From contig NZ_JABBFO010000005.1 of NCBI RefSeq assembly GCF_018494035.1, positions 124,001 through 188,000 on the forward strand: 64,000 bases of DNA, written 5' to 3'. Of this stretch, positions 25,633 to 34,163 are shown in pieces (the stretch's first letter is position 1; every line of letters begins with the position of its first letter). The translations under genes and the position numbers were made by a program. This DNA comes from Rosenbergiella australiborealis. Its GTDB lineage: Bacteria; Pseudomonadota; Gammaproteobacteria; Enterobacterales; Enterobacteriaceae. The notes under the pieces were generated by a model. It ran no database searches. It saw nothing but the letters and a program-made list of their open reading frames with translations, and was not told the origin of the DNA.

Positions 25633-26886
25633 TCAACGTTGGTGGTACCCTTGCTTAATAGACAAACCAATCATCGGCGTAAGCGGCAGGCGTGAAATTT
25701 GCGTTAATTGCCATGCGTGGTAGAGATCGGGTTTTCCTTCCCATACCACCGTTGACGGGTGTTGTTGCGGATCGACTTCGTGCCACCAGCTTCCATTTTG
25801 GGTGTCGATTAAATAGCACCCAATATAATCCCATAGACGCCGGTACCAGTCTTCATACAGCTTCTCTCCGGTACGTTTAAAGAGGCTAGCAGCAGTGCTG
25901 CAGCTCTCAGCCAGTGTCCAGTGTATGCGGCTACGCGTGACAGGCTTACCTTCCCAGTCATGGGTATACACGATGCCGGGGGTACCATCGACCTGCCAGC
26001 CATGTTTTAGACCTGCGGCAAATAGCCCTTTGGCATCGATCAATAACCACTCTGGAACCGGTTCCCCTGCGGCTTGTAAAGCGGCCTCAAGGTGTAATAA
26101 TAATCGGGCCCATTCGCATGCATGACCTGGCGTAACACCGTAAGGATGAAAACTATCCGTCGGTTTATCTTTGTTGAAATCATGCCACTCTTGCCAATCT
26201 TCATGAAAATGCTCAGCCAATAAATACTTATTGGCGGGCGCATGTTGATGAATAACTTTATCGATAATCGATAATGCACGCTTTCGCCAAATCGGATCAC
26301 CCGTAAAGTCAGCAATTTGCAAAAAGAGTTCGGTGCAATGCATATTGCTGTTTCCACCGCGATACGCACCACGATCTTTCCAGCTACGGCTGTAGCTTTC
26401 ACAAATCGCCCCTTCATCCTCTAACCAAAAATGCGTTTCTAAGGTTTTAACTGCTTGCTGAAAGAGTTCTTTTGCACGGGGAATGCCCGCCAAACTCGCG
26501 CTGCATCCCGCTAAGGTGACAAACACATGTAAGTAAGAGGCCTTACGTTCATCCGCCACATTCTCGGGCAAGGTGCTTAACCACCCGCCATACTGGGTAT
26601 CTTTTAGTACGCCAAGTAGCGAGTCTATTCCCCATTGTGCGAGTTCTGCAGCACCGGGTTCACCCTGCATTGAAGCCAAAGCAAAACAGTGTGTCATCCG
26701 AGCGGTTAGCATCGTATCGGGCTGGCTGTCTTCAGCCTGATGCCCTTGATCATCCAGAGCGGTAAACCCACCGCGTTCACATCGCGAACGCTTATAAAAC
26801 GCTAATAATTGTCGGCCTTGGTCTTCTAACCAATCATGGTGATACTCTTTACTCAGCCAACTATGACTAAATTGCGTAAATAACAT
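25633..26886 (-). CDS. AGE/YihS-family sugar isomerase-epimerase
   Basis: The 417-residue product is an (alpha/alpha)6-barrel enzyme of the N-acylglucosamine 2-epimerase superfamily. Typical parts are QPDTMLTARMTHCFALAS, YGGWLSTL, KASYLHVFVTLAGCSA, GAICESYSRSW, YRGGNSNMHCTELFLQIAD, SFHPYGVTPGHACEWARLLL and WTLAESCSTAASL. Conserved His and Arg residues of the active site (RGGNSNMH, TPGHACEW) are present. Such enzymes interconvert mannose, fructose and glucose, or N-acyl sugars; YihS acts on sulfoquinovose. The exact substrate is open. The ATG at 26886 has AGAGG 7 bases upstream. It is the second gene of an operon behind an SDR gene, 28 bases apart. Confidence 0.85.
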   Translation of the reverse strand: MLFTQFSHSWLSKEYHHDWLEDQGRQLLAFYKRSRCERGGFTALDDQGHQAEDSQPDTMLTARMTHCFALASMQGEPGAAELAQWGIDSLLGVLKDTQYGGWLSTLPENVADERKASYLHVFVTLAGCSASLAGIPRAKELFQQAVKTLETHFWLEDEGAICESYSRSWKDRGAYRGGNSNMHCTELFLQIADFTGDPIWRKRALSIIDKVIHQHAPANKYLLAEHFHEDWQEWHDFNKDKPTDSFHPYGVTPGHACEWARLLLHLEAALQAAGEPVPEWLLIDAKGLFAAGLKHGWQVDGTPGIVYTHDWEGKPVTRSRIHWTLAESCSTAASLFKRTGEKLYEDWYRRLWDYIGCYLIDTQNGSWWHEVDPQQHPSTVVWEGKPDLYHAWQLTQISRLPLTPMIGLSIKQGYHQR

Positions 26887-26914
26887 AACCACACCTCTTT
26901 AAGGAGTTGACGAA

Positions 26915-27790
26915 TCAACCGCCTACCATGATGCCACCGTTAGGGTGGATAACCTGACCGCTGATAAAAGAAGAATCTAGGCTGGCAAGGAAGACATAAA
27001 CAGGACCCAGTTCAGACGGTTGTCCTGCGCGACCCATTGGCGTTTCATGACCAAAGTTTTCCAGCAGTTCAGGATTGTAGTCACCAAGCGTTGCAGGTTG
27101 TAATGGCGTCCAAACAGGACCCGGAGCCACGGCATTGACACGAATACCTTTCGCCGCGACTTGGTTTGAAAGCGCACGGGTGAAGCTGACAATTGCCCCT
27201 TTGGTTGCGGTATAATCAATCAGCATTTGTGGCCCAACATAAGCATTTACCGAGGTCGTATTGATAATGCTGTCATCTTCACCAAGATGAGGAAGTGCTG
27301 CTTTTGTTAAGAAGAAAATACTATGAATGTTGGTATCAAAAGTATTTAGCCACTGCTCATCACTCAGCGTGGTGAGATCTTCATTCGGGTATTGGATTCC
27401 AGCATTATTGACTAAAATATTTAATTTCCCGAAGGCTTCAATAACATCGGCCACCAATTTACGGCAATTTTCAGCGTGGCGTAGATCGACAGGATAAATT
27501 GCACACTGACGGCCTTCTTGCTCGATCAACGCTTTGATGGAACGTGCATCTGCCGCTTCATCTTCATTGTTAGGGAGATAGGTCAACGCAACGTCTGCCC
27601 CTTCGCGCGCAAAATGTAATGCCGCTGAACGCCCTATTCCACTATCGCCGCCCGTCACTAGTGCAATTTTGCCCACCAATTTGTTACTGCCTTGGTAATC
27701 TTCACGGATCATAATTGCCTTGGGTGACAGTTTCTCTTCTGAACCCGGTAACTTTTGCGATTGCGCGTGAATTTCAATTTTTTTGACCAT
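26915..27790 (-). CDS. SDR-family oxidoreductase, YdaD/YghA-like
   Basis: A 291-residue classical SDR. TGGDSGIGRSAA is the cofactor motif, NILVNNAGIQYP follows, INTTSVNAY holds the catalytic Ser, and DYTATKG is YxxxK. The N-terminal part (KIEIHAQSQKLPGSEEKLSPKAIMIREDYQGSNKL) is the mark of the subgroup including Bacillus YdaD, a general stress protein. It is a paralogue of the enzyme at 17204-18079, from which it differs mainly in the N-terminus. It is the first gene of an operon with an AGE-family isomerase, so the pair may act on the same sugar or aldehyde. A GGAGATAAC site precedes the start. Confidence 0.87.
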   Translation of the reverse strand: MVKKIEIHAQSQKLPGSEEKLSPKAIMIREDYQGSNKLVGKIALVTGGDSGIGRSAALHFAREGADVALTYLPNNEDEAADARSIKALIEQEGRQCAIYPVDLRHAENCRKLVADVIEAFGKLNILVNNAGIQYPNEDLTTLSDEQWLNTFDTNIHSIFFLTKAALPHLGEDDSIINTTSVNAYVGPQMLIDYTATKGAIVSFTRALSNQVAAKGIRVNAVAPGPVWTPLQPATLGDYNPELLENFGHETPMGRAGQPSELGPVYVFLASLDSSFISGQVIHPNGGIMVGG

Positions 27791-27893
27791 TTGTTATCTC
27801 CGTTGTCAATACATTAGCTTTAGGTTAATAACTATAGTTGACGAAGATCACACTGCCCTGTTGATTTGATGAAAAATTTTTATCAAGATGTAA

Positions 27894-27911
27894 ACGGCCC
27901 TGACGGGCCGT
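27894..27911. terminator. Isolated hairpin without adjoining gene
   Basis: ACGGCCC and GGGCCGT pair perfectly around TGAC. It lies between the SDR gene start and ghrA. On the minus strand it follows a short stretch that reads ARVTAYALPDHH and stop, perhaps the remains of a lost gene. Confidence 0.4.
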
Positions 27912-28068
27912 TGTTATCAATGATGATCCGGTAAGGCATAGGCAGTAACCCGTGCAACGTTGAGAGGGAGAAGATTCTATTATGCTCGATATGTTACACA
28001 TTAGTTAATTAATAACATAATTTGTTAACAATAGAACATACTCTCACCCTTTACTGGTCAAAAATTGA

Positions 28069-28989
28069 TTAGTATCCCTGATGTAAATCAATCGTCCCTT
28101 CAATCCGTTGCTCCGTCAGCCAGCCGATAATTTGCGGCACGATCTGCGTCAAAACTTGGTCAATATGTGTCTTACCTGCAATATGCGGAGTAATACGAAT
28201 TTGAGGCACTTGCCACAAGGGATCATTTTGGTCCAGCGGTTCGTGTTGGGTCACATCAAGGGTTGCTCCACGCATCTTACCCTCTTCAACTAATTGGATA
28301 AGATCGGATTCCACCAGATGTCCTCCGCGTGCGACATTCACTAAATAGCTGTCGGCTTGCAACAGAGAAAGATGCTGATAATTCAAGATACCACGGGTTT
28401 TATCGGTAAGCGGCAACACACAGATGAGGATCCGTGAAGCGCGTAAAAAGTCTTCCAGCTCGTCACCTTGGTAGCAGGTGACACCTTGAATCGATTTGCG
28501 GCGGTGACTCCAACCGTTAACCGGGAATTCAAAAAAGCGCAGTGCTTGCACAATTTTCTCCCCCAGTACGCCCAGCCCCATCACACCGACAGGATAGTAT
28601 TCGCGGTTTTTCAGTATATGGTTCTGCCATTGGTGCTGCTGACGCTGTTGTTCATACTCTGGAAATTCACGGTAAAATCGAATCACCGCTTCACAACAGT
28701 ATTCGGCCAACTGTACCGCCATTCCACCATCTTTTACCCTTATGATGGCAATATCTTTAGGTAGCTTTAAAGCAAGAATGGCATCCACACCAGCACCCAT
28801 ATTAAAAATAACCTTAAGGTGAGGATGTGCGTCGATAAAGGCTTGATCAGGCGACCAAACGATAGCAACGGTCGCCGTCTGATCGTATTCAGGCCAAACA
28901 TGAAGCGTCGCGTCAGCGAGTGCGCTCTGCAACGGCGCCAGCCATAGATCGGTTTCTGCATGGCGGCTATAAAAAGCAATCGAAGGCAT
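28069..28989 (-). CDS. ghrA: Glyoxylate/hydroxypyruvate reductase A
   Basis: A 306-residue D-isomer-specific 2-hydroxyacid dehydrogenase that reduces glyoxylate and hydroxypyruvate with NADPH. The cofactor motif is GVMGLGVLGEKI. Catalytic residues are Arg in LVNVARGG, Glu in DVTQHEPL and His in TPHIAGKTH. WSHRRKS, with basic residues after the strand, indicates NADP preference. FNMGAGVDAIL and AEYCCEAVIRFYREFPEYEQQ match GhrA closely. Length agrees with E. coli GhrA (312). It is transcribed alone. The upstream DNA is very AT-rich. Confidence 0.88.
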   Translation of the reverse strand: MPSIAFYSRHAETDLWLAPLQSALADATLHVWPEYDQTATVAIVWSPDQAFIDAHPHLKVIFNMGAGVDAILALKLPKDIAIIRVKDGGMAVQLAEYCCEAVIRFYREFPEYEQQRQQHQWQNHILKNREYYPVGVMGLGVLGEKIVQALRFFEFPVNGWSHRRKSIQGVTCYQGDELEDFLRASRILICVLPLTDKTRGILNYQHLSLLQADSYLVNVARGGHLVESDLIQLVEEGKMRGATLDVTQHEPLDQNDPLWQVPQIRITPHIAGKTHIDQVLTQIVPQIIGWLTEQRIEGTIDLHQGY

Positions 28990-29305
28990 CGTGAACTCCC
29001 TTACATAAATGTTAAATAATTTTTAATGTTATATTATTTTGATAATTGTTAAAAAAAGGATAATTATATTGATATCAATCAATCTCCACCCGCTATCAGA
29101 TGTTGATGCCTCCCTGCGCTATCTCTATAATCCCCGCCCTGAGTACTTATCAATCAACTAAAAATTACTGTGCAAGAGACTCGAAATAGCGTCCTGCTTT
29201 TTCTCAAGTCATCCGCCTCACCAGGGCTAGAAGATCACTATCTTCTGTTGCAACTCAGCGTAGCTGCTTATTAACGATAAGACTCATGAGCGGTCACTCC
29301 GTTTC
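28990..29305. other. Intergenic region with a possible 30-codon ORF
   Basis: No long gene is seen. A plus-strand frame from TTG at 29069 to TAA at 29161 would encode 30 residues (ISINLHPLSDVDASLRYLYN and on). AAGGA lies about 8 bases before the TTG. The composition is protein-like, but the start codon is weak and it is short enough to arise by chance. The segment 28990-29065 is very AT-rich and probably holds the ghrA promoter. Confidence 0.25.
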
Positions 29306-29341
29306 TCAATCATCGTCGGTTGACGAGGCTGAGAAACGGAG
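29297..29341 (-). terminator. Hairpin around the end of the DMT transporter gene
   Basis: CTCCGTTTCTCA and TGAGAAACGGAG form a perfect 12-bp stem. The loop of 21 bases contains a further CGTC/GACG pairing and the last codons of the gene; the stop codon is inside the structure. There is no T-run on the minus strand. Confidence 0.5.
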
Positions 29342-30226
29342 GCGACTTTTCCTGAATTTATCTACGGGAAAAAACATCATTAAATTCCCCAGTAAAATAA
29401 TCCCCAAGCCAACAACAGCATGTAAGTGCCATTGATATCCCTCAAAATATGTAGAGATCGTCAGCGCAACCAAAGGAAAAAGCAACGTCGTATAAGCCGC
29501 CTGTCCAGCACCGATACGGCCAACCAATAAATAGTAAGCGCCGAAACCAATGACCGATCCAAATATCGCTAAGTAAAAAAGCGCCCCCAGATACAATGGC
29601 TCGACAGGTAAGGTAAACCGGTAGCCGAGTAAGCCTGCAAGTAGCCCTGCAATCGCCGCACCGTAACACATTGCCCAACTGTTGGTACTCAAAATATCCA
29701 ATCCATGCCGCTGGTGGCGCATGCTCAACATATTGCCCAATGAAAAGCCATAAGTCCCTAACAGACTTAGCCCTATGCCCTCCCATAATGCGGTAGAGAC
29801 CTGATCGCTCCCCCATTGGTCGGCAAATAAAACAGTAATACCAATAATGCCTAATATCGCCGCAGGCCAAAAACGTTTAACGGGTTTGATGCGATAGAAA
29901 AAGGCCTGATTAAGGGCATTAAACAGGATCGCCATTGAGAAAATCACCGACTCAATACCCGTTGTAATATGGGATGCCGCTAAATAAAAACAGAAGAAAT
30001 TCAGGCTAAATGCACACATGCCTTGCAGCAAACAAAAACCATGATCGCGCCAGGTTAAGCGAGCACGGTCCTTACGCCAGTAATTAACCAAAAATAATAT
30101 CCCGCCAGCGAGAGCAAAACGCCAAAAGATAGAGACAAAAATAGGAACTTCACCCTGTTGTAAAGCAATCGCAATCCATGTAGTTCCCCAAATAAGTACA
30201 ACAATGAGGTATAACAACCCATTCAT
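29306..30226 (-). CDS. EamA-family (DMT superfamily) exporter
   Basis: This 306-residue inner-membrane protein has ten hydrophobic helices in two EamA repeats. LIWGTTWIAIALQQGEVPIFVSIFWRFALAGGIL opens repeat one, and GTYGFSLGNMLSMRHQRHG with the ITVLFADQWG region leads to repeat two. The ending PVDKFRKSRLRFSASSTDDD is cytoplasmic. Relatives such as YdcZ, RhtA and YtfF export amino acids or metabolites; the substrate is unknown. It is divergent from an AraC-type regulator with 177 bases between the starts, so it is probably the target of that regulator. Confidence 0.87.
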   Translation of the reverse strand: MNGLLYLIVVLIWGTTWIAIALQQGEVPIFVSIFWRFALAGGILFLVNYWRKDRARLTWRDHGFCLLQGMCAFSLNFFCFYLAASHITTGIESVIFSMAILFNALNQAFFYRIKPVKRFWPAAILGIIGITVLFADQWGSDQVSTALWEGIGLSLLGTYGFSLGNMLSMRHQRHGLDILSTNSWAMCYGAAIAGLLAGLLGYRFTLPVEPLYLGALFYLAIFGSVIGFGAYYLLVGRIGAGQAAYTTLLFPLVALTISTYFEGYQWHLHAVVGLGIILLGNLMMFFPVDKFRKSRLRFSASSTDDD

Positions 30227-30403
30227 GAGTATTCTCCTTATGACCGATTACCTATCATGCAGCCTTCGTAACAAAAAAGCTGTCATCCTTATGGAACGAC
30301 TTATACATTCTTGCGCTTTTTCATGCTTGTTGCGGGTTAACGTCTAGTAATTAATACCGGGGGTGCCTACACTGAGGCTCCCCCGATTATCTGAGCGCGG
30401 CGA

Positions 30404-31267
30404 ATGAACTACAAAACCTTTGACACATTGAGCCAGCAACGTGCGACTTTACATCAAAAAGTTGCTCTGAACTCGGGGATTCAATTAGCCTCATGGTCGA
30501 ATCATCACGATCAAATCACCGTCAATAGTGATCACCATACGCTAAGTCTGTATGTCGAAGGTGGCTACCAAAGTTATCAAAAGTGTCGCGGTGGGTGGCA
30601 CAATGGCGGTGGGCCGGATAAGCTCTGCATCATGCCAAAAGATGTTGAAAGCCACTGGGATATCCGCGGCCCGTTATCCTTCGTACATCTATATTGTACT
30701 CAGCAGCATTTACGTCAAACTGGCGAACAGATTTGGGATCGTAGCCCTGCTGATTTTTCGCTAGTAGAGACCAGTTTTCAACGTGATGATAAGGTGACGG
30801 CTTTGTACCGTCACTTTTTACTCAGTTACGATTGGCAGGATAGTGCCAATCAGCTGGTATTAAGTTCTGCCAGCACGCTATTACTGACACACCTTATACA
30901 GCATTACAGTCAGGTTAATTGGCGATTACCGACGGTCACCGGAGGGCTTTCTCCTTATGTCTTGCGTAATATTCGCGACTATATTGATGCGCATATTGCT
31001 GACCCGTTAACCTTAGCGATTCTCGCCAAACAAGCCGCCTTAAGCGAATACCATTTTGCCAGAATGTTTACCGCATCGATGAACGTGCCCCCTCACCATT
31101 ACGTGATGCAGCGTCGTCTGCATCTCGCGCAACAGCTGATGAGTACCACTCATCTGAGTTTTACTGAAATCGCCTATCGTTGCGGATTCAGTTCGGCCAG
31201 CCACCTAAGCAACAGGTTCAAAAACGAGACGGGGTTGACGCCGACGCAATTTCGTCAGCATCGTTAA
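30404..31267 (+). CDS. AraC-family transcriptional regulator
   Basis: A 287-residue regulator. The N-terminal part (about 1-180) is a ligand domain with cupin-like strands (ITVNSDHHTLSLYVEGGYQSY, DVESHWDIRGPLSFVHLYC). The C-terminal 100 residues are the double helix-turn-helix of AraC/XylS: RDYIDAHIADPLTLAILAKQAALSEYHFARMFTASMNVPPHHYVMQRRLHLA, then SFTEIAYRCGFSSASHLSNRFKNETGLTPTQFR. The ligand is unknown. It probably regulates the divergent EamA exporter gene. Confidence 0.88.
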   Translation: MNYKTFDTLSQQRATLHQKVALNSGIQLASWSNHHDQITVNSDHHTLSLYVEGGYQSYQKCRGGWHNGGGPDKLCIMPKDVESHWDIRGPLSFVHLYCTQQHLRQTGEQIWDRSPADFSLVETSFQRDDKVTALYRHFLLSYDWQDSANQLVLSSASTLLLTHLIQHYSQVNWRLPTVTGGLSPYVLRNIRDYIDAHIADPLTLAILAKQAALSEYHFARMFTASMNVPPHHYVMQRRLHLAQQLMSTTHLSFTEIAYRCGFSSASHLSNRFKNETGLTPTQFRQHR

Positions 31268-31295
31268 AAATAAGCTGATACAGATCAACGCCTGG

Positions 31296-31311
31296 AGTGA
31301 TTGCGCTCACA
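31296..31311 (+). promoter_or_regulatory. Predicted CRP site
   Basis: AGTGATTGCGCTCACA matches the CRP consensus TGTGA-N6-TCACA at 9 of 10 defined positions. It lies 135 bases upstream of the YhcN-like gene start. Catabolite control of that gene is possible. The site is inferred by motif only. Confidence 0.5.
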
Positions 31312-31446
31312 AATACTTCATAAAAAATGGTAATTTTATCCCGATGTTAACGACAGTTGTTTAATTATAAAGAACCGTCTTATCGTCTGTTAAAAACGAT
31401 AACGTGGATGATGCTAGCCCATATTTCTCTGACTCGAGGAAAGAAA

Positions 31447-31731
31447 ATGAAAATAACACGTTCGATACTTTTCGCAGGTTTGTTTGGTTTAAGTTGTAGT
31501 CTCACGGCGCAAGCTGCTCAGAATATTTCAAAGGAAGAAATCCAACATTTTAAATTAACCAAAGTGGGCTCCGTCTCGGTTTCTGAAACCGGCGGTTTGA
31601 TCTCTTCCCCAATGGATTTACATAAAGAAATTTCAAAGCGAGCAGATGAAAAAGGGGCGAAGTATTACGTGATTATTGCTGCGCGTGAACACGGGCCTAA
31701 TTTCGACGCCATTGCTGACCTGTATAATTAA
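31447..31731 (+). CDS. YhcN/McbA-family (DUF1471) periplasmic stress protein
   Basis: A 94-residue exported protein. A signal peptide (MKITRSILFAGLFGLSCSLTAQA) precedes the DUF1471 domain: ISKEEIQHFKLTKVGSVSVSETGG, SPMDLHKEISKRADEKGAKYYVIIAAREHG and the end FDAIADLYN. Members (BhsA, McbA, YhcN, YdgH) are small periplasmic or outer-membrane proteins induced by acid, peroxide or metals and affect biofilm formation. The start is chosen at 31447 because GAGGA lies 7 bases upstream and a signal peptide begins there. A textbook terminator follows. Confidence 0.88.
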   Translation: MKITRSILFAGLFGLSCSLTAQAAQNISKEEIQHFKLTKVGSVSVSETGGLISSPMDLHKEISKRADEKGAKYYVIIAAREHGPNFDAIADLYN

Positions 31732-31746
31732 TCCTGCTTCATATGA

Positions 31747-31773
31747 TTGGGGGCCATAGGCCCCCAATTTTTT
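31747..31773 (+). terminator. Intrinsic terminator of the YhcN-like gene
   Basis: TTGGGGGCC and GGCCCCCAA form a perfect 9-bp stem with an ATA loop, followed by six T. It ends the transcript of the YhcN-like gene. Confidence 0.95.
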
Positions 31774-31813
31774 GCTCTTTTCAGTATAAAGATCCGACTG
31801 GGGTACTAACAAG

Positions 31814-32152
31814 CTACTCCGCGAGCTTCATCACCACCATACCGACAAGCAATAGCAGAACACCGACTCCCCCCATCCAGTTCAGGCGTTGGCCAAATAA
31901 GATCCAGCCAAAGGTGATGGTGGCAAGTAAGCCTAATCCCCCCCACAAGGCATATGCTACCGCGAGATCAATCCCTTTTACCGCTTGGCCTAATGCACTA
32001 AATGCCGCTAAAACGCCCAATAACGAGAGAACACCATAAATTTTTTTCTGAAAGCCATTTGAGAGCTTGAGTAATAGATTCGCTATAATTTCAAGTACGA
32101 CCGCCAGCAATAGCCATAGGCTATGTTGCCATTCGAGTAATAGATCGATCAT
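31814..32152 (-). CDS. mdtI: Spermidine exporter subunit MdtI
   Basis: A 112-residue small multidrug resistance (SMR) protein with four helices. The conserved Glu is in the first helix ([17 protein letters not shown]), and [16 protein letters not shown] and WILFGQRLN follow. The sequence matches E. coli MdtI nearly throughout. With MdtJ it forms a heteromeric proton antiporter exporting spermidine. Its start overlaps the mdtJ stop by 4 bases (ATGA), showing translational coupling in one operon. The convergent neighbour is the YhcN-like gene. Confidence 0.94.
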   Translation of the reverse strand: MIDLLLEWQHSLWLLLAVVLEIIANLLLKLSNGFQKKIYGVLSLLGVLAAFSALGQAVKGIDLAVAYALWGGLGLLATITFGWILFGQRLNWMGGVGVLLLLVGMVVMKLAE

Positions 32153-32502
32153 GATGCTACCTCGTCTTGCTGCGGATCCTTGATGCGAGAACCGAATTTG
32201 ATCAGCGTGATCCCAAGGATCAACAGTGTTAAGCCCAATAATTTATATCCCGACAGCGACTCATTGAATAATCCCAAACTGAACAGAGATATAAGAATAA
32301 TTCCTATCCCTTCCCACATGGCATAAGCCACACCCAACGCGATCTTTTTTATTGCTATGGAGAGAGAAAGATAGGAGCACGCGATCATAAGCAGCATGAT
32401 ATAAAAGCCACTGGCTGATCCTGTCAGCGTTGACCACTTCATTGACAGCGTACCTGTCACTTCAAAGAGAATTGCGAGAACTAAAAGTATCCAATAAAAC
32501 AT
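32149..32502 (-). CDS. mdtJ: Spermidine exporter subunit MdtJ
   Basis: A 117-residue SMR protein with four helices and the conserved Glu in [29 protein letters not shown] and [25 protein letters not shown] are as in E. coli MdtJ. It is the first gene of the mdtJI operon and partners MdtI in polyamine export. GGAAGA lies 8 bases before the ATG. A 19-codon frame starts earlier (ATG at 32514) and overlaps the mdtJ start, but I cannot say whether it is a functional leader like mdtU of E. coli. Confidence 0.94.
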   Translation of the reverse strand: MFYWILLVLAILFEVTGTLSMKWSTLTGSASGFYIMLLMIACSYLSLSIAIKKIALGVAYAMWEGIGIILISLFSLGLFNESLSGYKLLGLTLLILGITLIKFGSRIKDPQQDEVAS

Positions 32503-32838
32503 GATGATTCTTCCAAATCATAGTAAACGGCTCTGCGCCACTTATTGGCGAGAGAGAAAAAGAGAGTTCGATTAGGAAGAGTGACGCTAAAGCGTTGAAC
32601 GCCAGTGTTGATCTCGGGCAAAACAGGAGAAAGGGGAAGTTTGCGTTAAAAAAAAGAATGCTTCTTTATGATTCGGCATACGCATAAAAATTACAATTTA
32701 TCCGCGGGGTTGCTTCTCATCGATGCGGAAAAAAGTTGTCCTCGGTAATAATATTACGTAAATTATGCCAGAGTTAATGCCGCTCATCCTGCTGATTTGC
32801 GAATCTTTACGTCTTGTTTTATCTCTTTCGGTACTGAA
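32503..32838 (-). other. Intergenic region upstream of mdtJI
   Basis: This 336-base stretch should hold the mdtJI promoter and a leader. No terminator, clear operator or convincing small gene was seen apart from the short frame overlapping the mdtJ start. It is AT-rich around 32640-32760. Confidence 0.4.
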
Positions 32839-33150
32839 TTAGACTGAACCGGCTTTTTCTACTACTAAAATCCTAGCTTCACCCCGGGGATAAGCCACAT
32901 GTTCAGTACCCACGCTTGCATAAAAAATGTCGCCCGCCTCTAAAACCACACTTTTCTCTTCCCCGGCAATACGATAAAACATCTCTACGCAGCCCTGCAT
33001 CACCGCAAAGACTTCCTGACCATCGTTGATATGCCAAATGTAGGGTTGATCCGTCCAATGTAAACGCACAGAGGTTCCGTCAAAATCAGCAATAGAGAGC
33101 GCTTCCCAAGCACGACTTCCCGTAAAAGCGTTACTTGAGATAATTTTCAT
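32839..33150 (-). CDS. Cupin-domain protein in a monooxygenase-hydrolase operon
   Basis: A 103-residue single cupin. WHINDGQEVFAVMQGCVEMFYR is motif 1, with His and Glu in ligand places, and LEAGDIFYASVGTEHVAYPRGEARILVVEK is motif 2, with His. It probably binds a metal and a small substrate; the reaction is unknown. Its first 20 bases overlap the end of the cysteine-hydrolase gene in a different frame, so translation is coupled. It is the last of three genes read from 33965 leftward. Confidence 0.82.
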   Translation of the reverse strand: MKIISSNAFTGSRAWEALSIADFDGTSVRLHWTDQPYIWHINDGQEVFAVMQGCVEMFYRIAGEEKSVVLEAGDIFYASVGTEHVAYPRGEARILVVEKAGSV

Positions 33151-33688
33151 TTTTTGTCATCCATTCAGAAAGTGTCATGACGTGGGCAAAATCTGCCGCC
33201 AAAAGCCCTAATGTGCTTTTCCAGAGTAGTTCTGCTGTTAAGTCAGGATTTGGAAGGGAGAAACTGAGTGTTGCATCTTCAATAACGGTTACCTTAAACC
33301 CTAAATCCGCTGCGGCGCGTACCGTGGAGTTGACACAAAAACCCGTGACGGCTCCTATCACGATAAGCTGTGTGATCCCTTGCGTATGTAAGTAGTCATT
33401 TAATCCAGTATGACTAAAGGCTGATGAGTGATGTTTGATAAAGAAAATTTCTTGCGGTAAGGGTTGATAGCCGGCAAGAGGAACAGCCGCGGGGCGGTCA
33501 GGATGCAAAGGGTCTTCACTGTGCAGGTCATGATGGAATATATGGATAATCGGCAGCTTCGCTTCCCGATATTTATCAAGCAGTGTCTGGCCATTTTCTA
33601 TCGCATTATGCGGAAATAAACCACACCCTGCCTGCTGGCGTTGATGAATAAATTCCTGCATATCGATAATTAATAACGCCTGTTTCAT
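33131..33688 (-). CDS. Isochorismatase-family cysteine hydrolase
   Basis: A 185-residue Rossmann-like hydrolase. The catalytic triad of the family is complete: Asp9 in LLIIDMQEF, Lys85 in IFFIKHHSSAF and Cys118 in GAVTGFCVNST. The preceding cis-peptide segment (IGAVTG) is also as expected. Such enzymes hydrolyse amides or N-carbamoyl groups, such as nicotinamide or ureidoacrylate, or vinyl ethers such as isochorismate; Cys suggests an amidase. It lies between a monooxygenase of the ABM type (4 bases upstream) and a cupin (20-base overlap), so it is likely to act on the same substrate. Confidence 0.88.
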   Translation of the reverse strand: MKQALLIIDMQEFIHQRQQAGCGLFPHNAIENGQTLLDKYREAKLPIIHIFHHDLHSEDPLHPDRPAAVPLAGYQPLPQEIFFIKHHSSAFSHTGLNDYLHTQGITQLIVIGAVTGFCVNSTVRAAADLGFKVTVIEDATLSFSLPNPDLTAELLWKSTLGLLAADFAHVMTLSEWMTKNENYLK

Positions 33689-33692
33689 GCCA

Positions 33693-33965
33693 TCACTCCT
33701 CAGTAATCACATAATCTCGAACGATACCTACGGTTTTCTCGCCCCATTCAGAAGCCATCACTCGTTGTTGATGATATTCAAAAGCAGGATAATCAATGAA
33801 GGATTCCTCGACGCGCCAGACTTGTGGTTCAGCGGTTTGCACCACAGAAAAACGGATGCATCCGGCTTCTTGTAAAGAAAGTTCGCGGTGGGCGGGAAGA
33901 TATTGACTGACAATCTGTGATTCTTCCGGTGTTCGACAGCGTAAATAACCATTGAGTGTGACCAT
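33693..33965 (-). CDS. Antibiotic-biosynthesis-type monooxygenase (ABM domain)
   Basis: A 90-residue ferredoxin-like dimer-forming protein. VTLNGYLRCRTPEESQIVSQYLPAHRELSLQEAGCIRFSV and VWRVEESFIDYPAFEYHQQRVMASEWGEKT show the ABM pattern, with conserved His and Trp/Glu in the cleft. Relatives (YgiN, ActVA-Orf6, LsrG) oxidise quinols or isomerise small molecules without cofactor. It leads a three-gene operon with a cysteine hydrolase and a cupin. Substrate is not known. Confidence 0.82.
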   Translation of the reverse strand: MVTLNGYLRCRTPEESQIVSQYLPAHRELSLQEAGCIRFSVVQTAEPQVWRVEESFIDYPAFEYHQQRVMASEWGEKTVGIVRDYVITEE

Positions 33966-34163
33966 TGTGTTCCCTTCGTCTCCAATAAGTCTTTCTACGT
34001 TAATTTATCACTCACTAAAACGCTAGCGCTTCGCAGACTGAAACAAAAAAAGCAGCACTTATTTTATACCACTAGCGACAGGCCCCGACTTGCTTAATCT
34101 TAATAAGTTAATGACCTTTTCGTCACGAGCAGCGGGAGCACAAGGTGTCGGTAATCAGCAATG

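Noticed and set aside
32456-32514. mdtU-like leader peptide before mdtJ
   Set aside because: A 19-codon frame overlaps the mdtJ start, but it is shorter than E. coli mdtU and shows no feature that proves translation.
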